Shown piece after piece: positions 40,046 through 53,299 of a DNA stretch of 64,000 nucleotides; position 1 is the stretch's first letter, and every line of letters starts with the position of its first letter. The notes beneath the pieces are model-generated. The model worked only from the letters and a program-made list of their open reading frames with translations, had not been told where the DNA came from and ran no database searches. Origin of the DNA: Myripristis murdjan. Its lineage: Eukaryota; Chordata; Actinopteri; Holocentriformes; Holocentridae. The position numbers and the translations under genes were made by a program. The stretch lies in assembly GCF_902150065.1 (NCBI RefSeq), contig NC_043983.1:13730821-13794820 (forward strand), written 5' to 3'.

Positions 40046-40489
40046 CTCTTCCTCTCTAATTATTAGCGATAAGTCCAAACACATAGGAAGAAGGAGAGGA
40101 TACACAAAGAAAAAAGACAGGATATTTTCACATCCTGTACCAGAGGGTCAGTCCTCCAGCTAAGTTCATCTCTATCACTTCTATCACAATTAAGTGTTAG
40201 CTAGGTTGAGGAAAAAGAAAAAAGAAAAAGAAAAGAAGCTGGATAAAAATCATTCATGTGGCACACTTTTCCCCCTCCCCTCTCTCTTCTGATATTTTCC
40301 CTATTTTTGCCCCTGTGCTTCTTTATACAATAGATACAAAGGGAATAGCACTAACAAAATGACACCCATCTTTTTCCCATTAATTAAAAATGATATGAAT
40401 GGAGATTATATGCACACAAGTTTCTCCAACTTAAAAGTCCCCAGCTTACAATGACAGATCAGCGTCAGGGACATCTGACAAGACAAAAT

Positions 40490-40752
40490 CTAGATCCAAA
40501 CGGTTTTCGATTGCGCATTAGAATTTAATGGTGTATGTGGGACAATAATTCCGTTATGTTCTTCTCTTTTATCCCTGTGTTGCTGATCAGGCTGGCCGGG
40601 AGAGTCACAGGGAGCATGGGTGGCAGGGTGGGGGTTACATGAATTCTTCTTTTTCTTTTTTCATCAGGGGAGAGAAAGCCCAATTAACAAAGGATAAGAA
40701 GTGAACCGTAAACACCCTCAACAAGGCCCAACAAACCTACAAGAACAAGAGC

Positions 40753-40808
<56 letters not shown>

Positions 40809-41760
40809 CCTCCCTCTCTCTCTCCCTCACCCCCTCAATCGACCCCTCCTCCCTCTTCTCTCTCCCCCTCACTCGCTCACTCACTCTCTCTTCCACTTCC
40901 CCCACAAAAGGAAGGCTCAGAGCTTACAAAGTGCCAATTAACACTGAATGTTTGCCCCTCGCACCTCCCTCTCTGAACTGCTGACAGCTCTGGTGTTTGG
41001 GTTAATACCAAAGGCCTGCAAAGAATTATAATTCTCCTCCTTGCCCCATCCCCCCCTCCACCCCCCCTTCTCTCCCTCTCCTATCCTTTTATTTTGTTTC
41101 CAATGGGGTGGTTTTACAGTTCAATGCACGTTCAAAGGGTGATATAAAATGACTTTCCAAAGAATTTCATTTGGGGAGAAGAGGGGCTGTGTTGCATTGG
41201 GGCAGCCAGGGGCAGGACCAGGGATAGGAGGACGCTGGGGAGGGACAGAACCACCAGGGAGGGAGAGAGAGAAAGAGGAGAAGGTGGTTGTTGGGACGGG
41301 ACGTGAGGGATTTGCCCCATAATGTACATTGATCATAGTTCCGTTTCATTTTATGTGATAGCATAAAATGCGAGCAAACTATTATTGTTTGCCTGCGATT
41401 TGTGTCACTTAAGCAGACATTTATATGAATTCTCTCTGGTGGGTTTTTCTGGCGCTGGCTGTTCCTCCCTTTGTCACAAGCACATTGTATGCAACAGAAA
41501 AACACAAACGTGACCTCAATTTGCACAGAGTCAACAGAACAAGTGAATTTCACATTCACACACACACACACAAACACACACCCTCTTACCCAGTGGAGCC
41601 ATAGGTCCCAGTTGAGATGAAGATAGTAGTACGGGTCATTTGTCAAAGGAGAGGCTGTGCCATGCTTGTTTTTCTCCCTTGTGAGCGCCAATAAATCAGC
41701 CTGCTGAATAAAAGAGTGACCAATGAGAAAGGTGAGAGGGTTAAACCTTGAGACAAACGC
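40490..41760. other. Possible conserved noncoding cluster with an embedded (CT)n run
   Basis: Complex, non-repetitive stretches at about 40,500-40,640 (GCGCATTAGAATTTAATGG, GGACAATAATTCCG), 41,095-41,175 and 41,330-41,720 surround a (CT)n run at 40,759-40,802. TAAT and ACAAT cores are frequent. There is no coding frame with splice sites. The regulatory role is inferred. Confidence 0.3.
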
Positions 41761-43430
41761 AGACCTCCAGACTCTTAAAGGGAGCTTCTGCCTGGGCTCA
41801 ATTCCCTGCTCAGACTGGGTCTGCCCTGACAATTTATGTCCTCTTGGGAAGAGGTCTGCACTGGCCCTCTTTCTTTTCCTTTGGATGAGGTTCTCAGTTA
41901 AAATGGCCCATTCAAAAGCATGAAGCAAGGTTTGCCTTTGATTTAGCTTTTGTCCAGAGAAAGGCCTTGGTGTATTCTACAAGATCACAATACACCATGG
42001 AAGCAATATACATGGTAACATGAATTTGATCATTGTGTGTAAGAACAAACCATGTTTCCCTCACCCCGTCAAGACTCTTCATTTATTGTTCTCTCACTAT
42101 GTTAGTGGTAGATAAAGCAGATAAACAAGAGATTTTAGCAAGAGGCCTTCCTCGTAGGGTGTCATTCCTTGTGATACATGGCCCTGAAGAGAGGGTGAGT
42201 GGAGTGGAACCAAGTTGAACTGGCTTTATTTACATTCAAGAAAGGGGAGCCGAGCAGACAGCTGACATGACCTGACATGGTTCATGGTTCCACCAGTGAG
42301 GCTGCGTGGCTGGGCCTCCACCTCAACCCTGAGACCCCGGGGCCCAAACACTTCTCAGCCTCTCTGGGATGGAGACAGCTGGAGAGACATGTGACCATGG
42401 CCTCTGCTCTAAATTCAGGATTTCTAAAGATAAGGGGAGCACAAAATATGAATGTATAACCTGGGGCAGTTGATAAAAAATTCAGCTGAGAGCAAAGAAA
42501 GTATACATGCACAAGGAGTTAGATTTCAAAATTTCAGCACATGTGATCAAACTACAGTATATTATCTTATCTGAAGATTTATTTGGAAACAGGTGCTTCC
42601 CCTCTGGCTGCGCTGCCAGGCAGTGAAGGAATACTCAGTCTCCTGTCTGTAACATCTGATTCACATGAACTATAATTTCTCCTCAGCCCTCCTTCCCAAA
42701 TGACGGATCTAAAGGTCAGTGATGTGGCTGTGTCAACTGGGGGTCGTGAGAAAAGTAGAAAGGAGCACGTGCCTGAATGTCAAAATTCGTTCTGGAAAAA
42801 AATGGGCCCAAGTAAGAGGAGCCACTTTAACCACTGCAATTGCATCTCTTTCTCTCTCTCATCCTCTCTCTCGCACTCTGTCTGTGAATCACAATTTCCT
42901 CTCTCTTTCACTTCTACATGTCTCTCTTTTCTTCTCTAGCCCCCCTGTCCTCATTCCCATTGCACCCATAGGAATTTCCCTCAGCAGGAGTGGTGATATG
43001 AGTGGTCTGTACATGTCTGGAGTTTGGGTGACCCCGTCATCGCTGAGTGGAGCGCAGCAGAACAGAGCACTCCGGCCATAGGGGCCAAAAGCCCTATGGG
43101 ACCCAAATCTGGCCAATATTCTGGGCCCGTTCTGCACTGCATCGGATCCTGAGCTGTAACTCACCCTCTGCCGGCAGTTTGTGATGGTGTGGAGGTAGGG
43201 GTGAAATGCAGGTCAGCCAGGGAAGGCTTGCTTGTCTGTCTCTGAGAATGAGAGAGAGAGAGAGAAAGAGAGAGAGAGGAGGTGAGGGCGGACAGAAGAG
43301 GAAAGAGGCTGGTGGCTGGGAAATAGGGGAAAAACAGGGAGGACGAGAGGGGAATTAAAAATTGAAATAGATGGAGAGGTTTTGACATGCAGTGGGATGA
43401 GGAAAGTGAATGTATAAACTCTAATTCCAC
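41761..43430. other. Noncoding stretch, nothing recognised
   Basis: Open frames are short and unsupported. A (GA)n patch lies at 43,249-43,277. Confidence 0.35.
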
Positions 43431-43439
43431 AGGCATGTT

Positions 43440-43698
43440 ATAGACCCTCCCTGTGCTTTATTTTCAACTTTTCAATATACCCGAGTGAAAGACAGATTTC
43501 CCGTCACCAGTGCGCGGCTATCTTTAAAGCTGAACTTGATGTAGTATTTGCATAAAACAGTAGATCAAACGCAATATGTGTGTTTCTCTGCTTATGAAAG
43601 CTGTATCGAGTGCACTTGGCAGCTCCAAAATGCCACACAGAAGAGCACTGTTAGGAGATGAAATTTGGGCAATTGAAAAAGATTTTAGCTCATCGCAG

Positions 43699-43730
<32 letters not shown>

Positions 43731-44720
43731 TATGCATAGAATATGTACAATCATATATAAGCAGATTTGTAGAGTTCTCTGGGTTATCAGATGGGATGAT
43801 TTCTACCAGATTTTCGGTGTCAACGTTCCCTGCTGAAAGTGATTGATGAGTGCTGGGTAATTGTCCATTGTGAGGAGATGTCAGGGGGAGACGGCATGTC
43901 ACCTCGCAGTGAGAGTAAAAGAGCCGGCAAATGGAAGTGATTAGATCTAATATTCAACATCTGGGAGTGATTGCCTCAAAAGACAAGTTTCAAAGAGGAG
44001 AACGGCAGAGAAAAAAGAAAGAGGCAGCAGTAATTTGCACAGGATTTACGAATCTCCTGAACTGAATTTAGGAATCTTTGTGCACATCTTGTTCTGTTCC
44101 CTCAGGACAATCACTCACAATATGCATACACACAACCATAAACAACCTTACGCATCCACACGCATCAACACAAATAACTAACACTCTTCTTTTGTAAATT
44201 TGGCTGAGATATAGCTGGTGGCACAAGCTCTGAGACCAGACAATAACAATTGTAATATTCATTGCCGCTTGTTGAGTTTTAAAGGCATCAGACTCACATA
44301 TCACTGCTCCATATATCTCGCTGTCTGTCTGTGAGCAATCACAAGCCACCCAAGAAATGGTTGCCTGTGTGTCAGAGTTGAGCTAGAGCCAGGTCAGAAG
44401 TGATCAAAGACTATTGAGGAGAGGGAGAAAGGGGGTTATCTGGTCCCAATTACATTCAATCATGGGAAATTGGCAAAGTGCAAAGCGAGAGAGATCTTCA
44501 TGATGAGAGCATGAGGCCAGATGAGCTGAGGTGGTCCACTGACATCTCTGACTGCACAGAGAAGATGAGAAAATGATGGGCCAAGACGGTGCTTTTTGAC
44601 AAACGTTCTTACTGAGTATTTTCTCCATTTTTGCGAGGCATTATCAACCTTAAAACTATTGACAGCCGAGGATTTAGAGAGTTATCTGTTGATTAGGGGG
44701 TCACAGTGAGCTGATATGCC
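43440..44720. other. Possible conserved noncoding block with (AC)n
   Basis: Complex sequence at 43,440-43,560 (TGCTTTATTTTCAACTTTTC, TATTTGCATAAAACAG, an octamer-like TTTGCAT) and at 43,830-44,060 surrounds an (AC)n run at 43,699-43,725. No exons were recognised. Confidence 0.3.
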
Positions 44721-47009
44721 GAAGAAAGTTGAAAAGATGATTAAGCTCAAACAAAGGCTTTGCTTTGTGTACAAAGAAATTCAACAGATTGCATTTCCCC
44801 ACCTAATGAATGCTGATAAAGAGAGAGAGACAGATAACCAAACAGGCATAACAAAAGAGATTTCTCTTACTGCGGTTTTCAGTCTGATTTGTCACAGTGG
44901 TTTGTCCTCTCCTCTGATTGGTCAGGAGCACTTACCAAAGAATGCCAACAAAGTGACCCTTCAGTGTGCCCCCCCTTCCCCCCACCTCCCCTTCTCTGTG
45001 TCCCTCACCCATCCCCCCTCATGCCCCCCCCCCCACCCCACACCCTCTCCTCCCTCCCCTCCCTTCCCCCCTCGTTTTCTCCCCATTGCCTCACGGCTTG
45101 CTGTGACCCATCTTGCACCTCCCGAAGCCCACAACAGACGCTTGGTGTGTGAAGAAGGTCAGGAGTTCAGGCTTGGCTGAGGCTCCATCCCTCCCTCTGC
45201 ACAGAGGAGGCCTGCCCTGCGGGTTTATAATTATCTGCCGTTGGCATTCAGTGCAGGTTCAAGCACAGTGCAAGCGCTGGCACCGGCTTGGGGGGATGCG
45301 CTTGGCTACACACTTGGTGATTAGTTGTCCCTAATTGTCAGCTCCTTGTTCGTTTTTACCTTTCTTCCTCTCTCTTCCTTTCTCTCCATCTTTCTCTTCC
45401 TCTCTCTCTCTCCCCCACCAGTTTAGGACATCTTTACAAAAAACTCAGCACTTAGTTTATTGTGCCGCCCACGCACTCCGCCCTGCCTTCACTGCTTCAC
45501 TCTTCTTTTTACCTGTTGAGTGTTACCCGATTATATCTTTGTAGTGCTCAGTTTAGAAAAAGCAAAAACTCTCCGTCTGCCACCTGGATGTAAAGTCTCT
45601 GCTCTCAGAGAAACAAAATCCTGTGCTGTAACCAAGTGCAGAGGGCATGTGGTGGCTAAACAATTACAGTAATCAAAATATTATCAGAACTGAAATATGA
45701 CTAAGTGCAATATCCGGATCACAGGAGCTGCGATTTTTTTGATAAAGTTGAAACATGTGACATTACCATTACTATTATTGTTCTAAATGAAGTTTTGTGG
45801 TGATACAGAGATGCCCTGGCCTACACATTGTATTCTCCAGATGTGAGAAATCCTGTTTGTTTGGTACAGGCTCCAGAAAATAATCCCATATATTCTAATT
45901 TAAAATTGTCACAAAAAAACTGAACAATGCAATGCAATTAATGCAATAAATCTCACGTCAACAAAGTTTGTGAATCATATCACATGCACAGTATCTGTCA
46001 AAATATGCACAATATGATTTTTTTAACTGTATCATTCAGCGCTAGGTTTCTCTATTTTTGAATTACTAACAAACACAGGTCAACTCAAATAGTGGGACAG
46101 TCTTTCTTTGAAATAGTGTTGATGGATGAATGATAGACATCGCTTTACATTTCATTACTCTTTATGATACATTTAAATGCATAAGTGAATCTTACAATTC
46201 AAGGTTACCCTCAAAGTACAATGACGGTTGAGATGACACACCAGAGACCAAGGCTTTGTGAAGCCCATTGGTTGCAGATGCAACAAGCATGCCATAAAAT
46301 CCTTCCAAGAGGAAAGAACAGGAGGCCTGAAGTTATACAGCCTCCACAGATGGTCTGCATGGGTCACAGTCACTGACATGGGAAAACCAGGTGGCCTTGA
46401 CATTGTTGTACTCGTGTCTGAAAGGTACAAAATAATTATTCTTCTAGCTCACCTTGGATATTCAGTATTTGATCTCAGCTGGCATAAAGTCTCAATCATG
46501 CTGAAAACATGCTTTGTCTGCTTTTGCTATTCTTGTTATTTGAATTGTATTTGCTATTAAAATGAACACAAATCTTTCCTTTCCAAATTCGGCATTCATA
46601 TTTTATCAAGTGATTCACAGCAGCTTTTCTCCTCCGTCTTGTGGAGCAGCTGATTCCAGTCTGTTCCACTGAAAGGTGAACGTGTGCTTTCCATCAGGCA
46701 TTTATATTGGCACTGACAGGCAGTGTGATAAATGACATTGGATAAATCCATTCCTCAATGCCTTCAGAGATGTCTCCGTGCCATTAGTCACTCACACATG
46801 AGATCTCTGCAAGAGTCCGTCGCCGCTGCTCTGAGAAACACATCTGCAGACCTTGAGAGAGACCCTGAAAAGGCTCGACAACTGAACCAATACTGTTGGG
46901 GGCTGTTGGGGAGAAAGAAAGAGAGGAACAGCAGTCAGGCAGATGTGGGACCTGGACGGCTGCCAAGTGGAGCCCCATCACCCTACAGCAGACCCTTCAT
47001 CTCAATATG

Positions 47010-47011
<2 letters not shown>
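44721..47011. other. Noncoding stretch with pyrimidine-rich tract
   Basis: A C/T-rich tract (about 44,965-45,085, with a run of 12 C near 45,023) and a complex stretch at 45,215-45,345 (TTTATAATTATCTGCCGTTG) are the only distinctive parts. The 130-aa frame at 46,732-47,124 ends in an Arg-Glu repeat from the microsatellite and is not credible. Confidence 0.35.

Positions 47012-47077
<66 letters not shown>
47012..47077. repeat. (GA)n microsatellite
   Basis: About 66 bp of pure GA. It produces Arg-Glu and Leu-Ser pseudo-frames on the two strands. Confidence 0.95.
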
Positions 47078-47079
<2 letters not shown>

Positions 47080-47081
<2 letters not shown>

Positions 47082-50000
47082 TGTGGAAAACTACAGAAAA
47101 GCAGGAGGAAGAAGAAAAGGATAGATTTTGGGAAAAAAGGTTCCAGGCCTATTTGTTCGTCTGAGAACATCCTCCGAAAGCTCTTGGCTTCGTTGCATCG
47201 CGACTGCAAATCCACAGTTCAGTCAGCGCTGCCAAGCTGATGCTCAGAGAAGAAACGAAATTGAATTCAAAATCATTTATTGTGCAAACACCTCAGCAAA
47301 TGCAGCACCTTGAATGGCCTATTATTCTTTGACATTTTAGTGGAAAGTAGAACTAGTCCTTTGAGCCCTCCATAAAAATCTATATTTAACACACACACAG
47401 ATGGTCGGAATAAAACCCATGTTTGCCCCCCCCCTCCGCCTCCCTCTTTTTTTGGAGTGAGGAAGAAGTTGAGATTTTTGCCAATTTCCAAGAGCTATGT
47501 GAGATGAGACATGGACTTTTGACAGGTGTTTGTTTGAATATCAAACAGAGCCATGGAGGCCTGCAGATGGCCAGCAGATTGCATTCCAGACAGGGGCTTC
47601 GGTCTGGGGCCGGACCAGCGGGGGAGCAGAGCCCATCGTTGCTTCTCGATGGCTCTCCAGGGGAACGGATGTACAAACCTCTCGTCACCACGACCATCAT
47701 CATCATCATCACGCTCATCGCTATCATAACAGACGTCTGTGGACAGTCTGTCCAGTCTGGAACAGCAGGGCACTTTGTTTTTCCATGAGCTGTGTGCTGT
47801 GCGTTAGTCCCCCCCAGTTTACAAGTATTTGAAATTCATATTCATTTTGTGTACCTTACAATTTCTATCCGTTGTGGAAAACAAATCACTATTTGAGGTG
47901 TGACTTTAGAGGATATAATTTTTGGATTCTATAATATAGCATTTGAGTGTTTATGATTCTCTCTGGAAGAGATTAGGGATTTTAAGACTTGCTGTGATAT
48001 TTCTGCAGTTTGATGAAACTGTTCACTGCTTGGATCAACCTCTTGGCTATACCCATTGACATATACACAATGTGCTGATAGATTCAAAATGTCACTTCCA
48101 GCAAAACCACACTTTGTGCCAAGGTTTGAATCCAGTCATTGGCAAAGGCCTCCGTATACTGTAATCTGATGAGTGATACTGTCACGTGTAACATTTCTGG
48201 AGATATCGCACTGTTGCTTGACAGAAGTGATTGTAAACTTGCAGAGTTTTATAGTTAAAGATTTTACAAATTGTGTCAATATGACTATAAACAACTAACT
48301 ACAATGAGCCTTACAAGACAGAGTTGCTGCATCACATTAGCTGCATTGTCTTTATTGAGGGAATTCAAAATACCCTTGAAATGCCCTTGAGGGATGCTAA
48401 AACTCATCTAACTGGTTCTCACTGTAACATGACTTGGATCCTTCTTGAGGCGGATGAACAGATCATTACAGTAAAATCTGCCTCCATGTTGTCTTCATAT
48501 CACCTTGTATAAAACTAGATAGATAGATTATTTTGTGTGGAAATGAATTAATCTAATTACAGTGTCGGTGAATAAATGGATGTATTTTTTCTCGCACATA
48601 CATGTATACATATATGCATATATATGTGCATACTTTTTTAAAAAAAAAATTATAGTTTATGTTACAGCTGTGTTTGGACAACCTGATCACCAGCATGAGA
48701 AATTATACAGATGTTCTTAAGTTTTTGGGGAGCAGAGTCAAAACCCTTGTGTTTGTCTTGAATTTCCCATCTGGCTTGCTGGCTGGCAGGCCGATGGACT
48801 GCTTAGCTAACTGAATGATTTGCTGGAGCAGAGAAACAAGAGTGGGAGGAAGGTATGAATAGCTGGCATGGTGTATCTTGGTGAGTCAACAGACTCTGGG
48901 CAATGCCAGAGGCTCCATGTGACGTGGAGTAATGCAGAGGTGAGTAAGAGAGTTTGTTTGATTTCTGAGGGTTGTGCTGGCGTTTGAGCTCTGTCTCTTG
49001 TTGGTTAATTTCTTGCACAGATCTTAGTTGTCTGTTCATAAAAAAAGGTGTTATGTGCTTTCACATTTGTTTGATCCTGGCTACTCATGTCGAGTAAGTG
49101 AGTGGGAAGAGGTCATAGAGCTCGGCTTCTGGAGTAGAGAATGGGAGAGAGAGGAGGTGGGGGTGTGAGGCCTGCACACACAGTCGCAGATTCTTTCCTG
49201 TAGTCAGGCCCGATGAGAGAGCATGGCCAATGTCAACATGAGCCAGGCCACAGCCCAGGGCTCCTGCCCACACATACATCACCTGTTTTGGGATTCATTA
49301 CATAACCTCTTCTGCGAGCGCCTGGATACCTTGAATGTATTGCTGTTACTTCTAGCAGAATAGAAACAACTTTTTATTCTTTTATGCTTAAACCCTTGGT
49401 ACTTGGTTCTGCCTGAAGTAGCAGACTGAAGTAGCTCAGCAGCAGCATCTGTGTTCACTTCCATACAAGTTCCCTGTGTCCAGGAACAGCTTAAGGAACT
49501 GAACAAGCAAGAATAAATCCCCAAAAGGGAAAATAAAAAAATCCCCTCAGTTTCACTTTTTTGGAGAATGGAGAGAATTTTTTCATAAGGCAATCCAAGA
49601 GCATCTGCACTCTTAGAAAAAAGTAAAAGTAAAAGAAAAGTCCAAGCAACGTATACCAGATGTGCTTTTAGGCTCCACGGCCAAGTCCCCATCAGCAGCC
49701 AGCACTCTCCTTCCCCTGAGGGTGGCAGGCCGGCAGCATGCATAATGCCTGAGCTGTTTCATGCAACAGGTAGTCTCAGTCTCCACATTCTCCCCCATTG
49801 CTCTGCTGAAAAAAACATTCTGCAAGTCTTTTCTCACCGTGAACAAACCCACAGAGGAGAAAGACTCTGTTATCCCCAAGGCTCCATTGTGACCATCCCC
49901 ATGTTGCTTTTTACTGTAACAATGACCTGGGGATGAATGCCTGGCCTCGTACCCCAACCCCCACCCCTCCCTGACCCATGGCCCATGCTGAGGTAAAGAC

Positions 50001-51600
50001 ATGAGGTTATTTTCTTAACCCTTTTACAAGACAAATAGAGGGGAAAGGATCCGGGCCAAATTTGTCTTTTAATTCTGAAAAGATTGCCACAGGGGATAGC
50101 GTCCTGGGAATGTTTGACTCCCATCTTTCCAAGACTTGTGGGTGGGTGGGGTGGGATGGGGGTCTGACACTAATCAAGCAGAACTGAGGACTTACTGGCT
50201 TTTTACAGGAAGGCTTCTTGTTTTAGTCAGACAACTTCAATCAAGTTTCCCGAGTTTTCATTGTACTTTCGCTCTGACAGAAACCACATGATAGGGGCAA
50301 TTGTGAAAAAAAAAAAAGCAATAAAATACCCGATAAGCCAGCACTGGCCTGACATGTGACAACAAATAATGTGACCACTTAACGTAACCAAAAAGAGGCT
50401 ACAAAAATGTGACCTCTGTCATACATCACTAATTCACTAATAGTGGCATTTTCTCTGATTATCTAAACCAAATCTTAAGTGTTACATTTTGTGCCAGAGA
50501 GGCCAACAAGCTGGTGGTTACCGAGCCTCACCCTCCCTTTACTTATCTTAAAAAAAGAGTTCAAGGTGAGGAAAGCCCCTCAAACAAACACAAACTCTGA
50601 ACAAAGACGAGATGGAGGAATCTGCGCTGAAAGAATGTGGCTCTTCTTTCAACTGCTGGCAGGCACCTCCTGTCAAGAGAAGAAAAATCCCAGGAAAAAA
50701 CAAACTGAAGAAATGCAAAACAATGCCATCCTCCTGCAGCCTGTCGAGTGATTGATTAGGACTTTGCGTTTCTCCTGTTTTCAGATTACTCATGGTATAG
50801 AAAAATGTGTTTAGACATACTAGCAAATTCCCACAAAGACATGTTTTACCATTCTGACAGAGATCAATTTGTGCAGTGTTCTTAGTAGTAGCTTTTCTTG
50901 GGTATGTTATTCTATAATGTATGAGAAATTTCTAAGATAATTACAACTAAATGTAATTATACTGTTTTCTAAGATATGTTCACTCACAAGGAACTCTTTA
51001 TTTCACGTATCGGACGTTATTCTAAAATATTTCTTATTGTTCTCAAGAAAATAAAGAATCTTTTTCTGGAGTCGCTGAAAAGGAGGTTGATTTGGTTTGT
51101 AAGCTCTTTGTTTGCTCTTTTCCTCTTTCTTGTTTTGCTTTCCTCTCCTCAAGCTGCAAGTCTTTAGTCAGAGCTTTGCTTTGACAGGTGAAGATCAACT
51201 GGAGCCATCGCTATTGGCAACCATGTGGGATTGGAAGGGAGAGGTGGCTGTGGGGTCAGCGGCAGTGGAGTTATTCTATACCTATGTAATAACACACCCA
51301 ACCCCCACCGGGGCAGAGTTCACAACATGCCTTCATCCTTTTCCTGCAAACACTACGGCACTATTTCACTGCAAACTCCAAAGACAAGCAGTTTGACTTA
51401 AGAGGATATTGTGCATTTCGGAGGACAACCAAGCATTATGAGCTGAGACGGTCCATCAGTTCTGTCAACAAGAACCGGTGAACGACATCAATGCACGCAT
51501 TTGTGTTGCTGTGTAAGTTTTCTTCTCAAACTTGCCATTATAAGAAGACAACTATCCTGCATCCTGCTCTCTGATGAATGGTCAGAATGGAACATTATTG
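47080..51600. other. Noncoding stretch, no gene recognised
   Basis: Several frames of 60-154 aa occur but none has flanking splice signals, a domain or a credible composition. A CAT/ATC repeat at about 47,690-47,712 causes a poly-His/Ile frame. Confidence 0.4.
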
Positions 51601-52740
51601 ACTTCCGCTGCAGACACTTTAAAAGATGAAATGGTGGTCAGAGCGATTAAGCAGCAATCACATTTGTAATTATGATAATGTCAATTGAGCTTGTCAAGGA
51701 TGAATAATTTCAGGGGAGACAGTAAAATACACCTAACAAGGCTTTTCTCAGCGGTAAACACGGGGCTTTTAAAACTGTAATTAGTCCTTTAATGTCTAAC
51801 ACATGGCTTACAAGCCATCCGTGGGCCCAACTTCCCTCCTCTCAACCACTTTCCCCTTCACTCTGTAGGACACACTTTTCACATAGCTGGAAATCTAACC
51901 ACACAAATAGGAAGCACTCTCAGTGGGGTGGGGGTAAGTCACAGGCAGGCGTAATTCAGTGATGTGGGACAAATTGTTATTTTCCTGTGCTTTAAATAGA
52001 CGCGAGGAAGATGTGAAACACCACTATAACTGGCCTTTTTGTATAATAACCTAGCACTAGCTCCATGCAGTGAATTGGCGGCAAAACTTTTTCCTCATTT
52101 GCCTCAACTGCCTCTCATTTCATAAGCAGTGAACCTAAAACACAAGTTCGTGAGCTATACGTTCCCTGGAAGAGTATGTTCTCGAAAAAAAAAAACAACT
52201 TCTGGACCAAAAGAAAAAGACAAGATTTGAACGCAACCAGGGCATGCCTCCCCCCGCTTCCCCTCACCCCCACAACTGCCCCTTATACACCCTCTCCAAA
52301 CCCACCCACCCAAAGTGTTCAAGAATTCCCCCTTGAGAGACAGACACAGATAATTGGTCACAGATTTTTGTTGGCAGGACACAAAGGGACCTCCTATTCA
52401 CCCCTGCGCAGCTGTCTACTTCCCATTCTCCCATCTCTGCTCCCCACTAGCTGCCTCCCCTCCAACGGTTCCCCCACCACCACCACCACCGGACAAGAGC
52501 AGAGCTACTTCTCGTCCCCCAAACACAGCCCCTTTCACTGCCACAATAGAGCCATCGGGACACATGCCTCTCACGACCCTGACCCAAAAGCCCTTTCTAT
52601 CCTCCATACCCCCTGAGGCCCTGTTGACATCTATGAGACCTTTGAATCTGTTATTAGTTCCCTTTGATATAGGCAGTTCTACCAATTAGGGATCCACTGG
52701 CCTTGATTAATGCACCTGTAGCATGATGCAGAGCAGCTCA
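51600..52740. other. Possible conserved noncoding block
   Basis: 51,640-51,830 is rich in homeobox-type cores (TTTGTAATTATGATAATGTC, GATGAATAATTTCAGG, CTGTAATTAGTCC). 52,610-52,735 is similar (CTGTTATTAGTTCCC, CTTGATTAATGCACC). A C-rich stretch between them gives a proline-rich frame that I do not believe. Confidence 0.3.
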
Positions 52741-52789
52741 GCGGGTCCGTCTCATTTTCAAGGAATGCTTCCTAGTTAGGTAGTTACCT

Positions 52790-52830
52790 GTTTGTTTGTT
52801 TGTTTGTTTGTTTGTTTGTTTGTTTGTTTG
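52790..52830. repeat. (TTTG)n microsatellite
   Basis: About ten TTTG units. Confidence 0.95.
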
Positions 52831-52984
52831 AAATGATGACCACTTAAGACTGTCTCATTACAGCAGCAAGCACATAGCACACATCGTGGTTAGGTTCCTG
52901 GATTTGGCAAAATTTTAAGAACATCAAGTTTTCCTCTCTGAGCAGGAATTCCCATTAAACCCTTGCATCCAGTTATTTTAATGG

Positions 52985-53290
52985 TGGACTTTAAAGGAAT
53001 ACTCCAACAGTTTGGGCAGAGTACCCTTTTTCCGACTTATCCAGACTGAGACAAGATGTTCGATACCATTTTCACCTGGGGAACATTTCGTGTTAGCTTA
53101 GCATAAAGACTTAAAGTCTATGGGAGTCGTTAGCTTAGCTCTGTCAAGGTAAAAAAAAAAAAAAAAAACAATAAATAAATAAATAAACCTTACAGAAACT
53201 CCGAAGTTGTCTTATCTAAACAATATATCATGTGTACTTGAAATACACAAGTTGGAAAAAAAGGTATTTTACCCAAAACATAAGTGTATA
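52985..53290. repeat. Degenerate teleost MITE/SINE-like repeat
   Basis: TTTAAAGGAATACTCCAAC, then GTGTTAGCTTAGCATAAAGA, CTATGGGAGTCGTTAGC and AGCTCTGTC followed by an A run. This phrase order is frequent in perch-like fishes. Family and exact ends are uncertain. Confidence 0.55.
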
Positions 53291-53299
53291 CCTTCATGC

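Noticed and set aside
39549-40976. Tandem arrays that could be taken for CRISPR-like or satellite repeats
   Set aside because: They are simple dinucleotide microsatellites without spacers.
41167-41928. 253-aa minus-strand frame, the longest in the right half
   Set aside because: Composition follows low-complexity and CA-rich DNA, and no domain, start context or partner exons were found.
46732-47124. 130-aa plus-strand frame with an Arg-Glu repeat
   Set aside because: The repeat is the (GA)n microsatellite and the rest has no recognisable domain.
48115-48140. GGTTTGAATCC resembling a tRNA T-loop
   Set aside because: No acceptor stem, D-arm or A-box at the right distance.
52176-52689. Proline/serine/threonine-rich frames
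   Set aside because: They result from C-rich DNA, and overlapping frames on both strands have similar quality.
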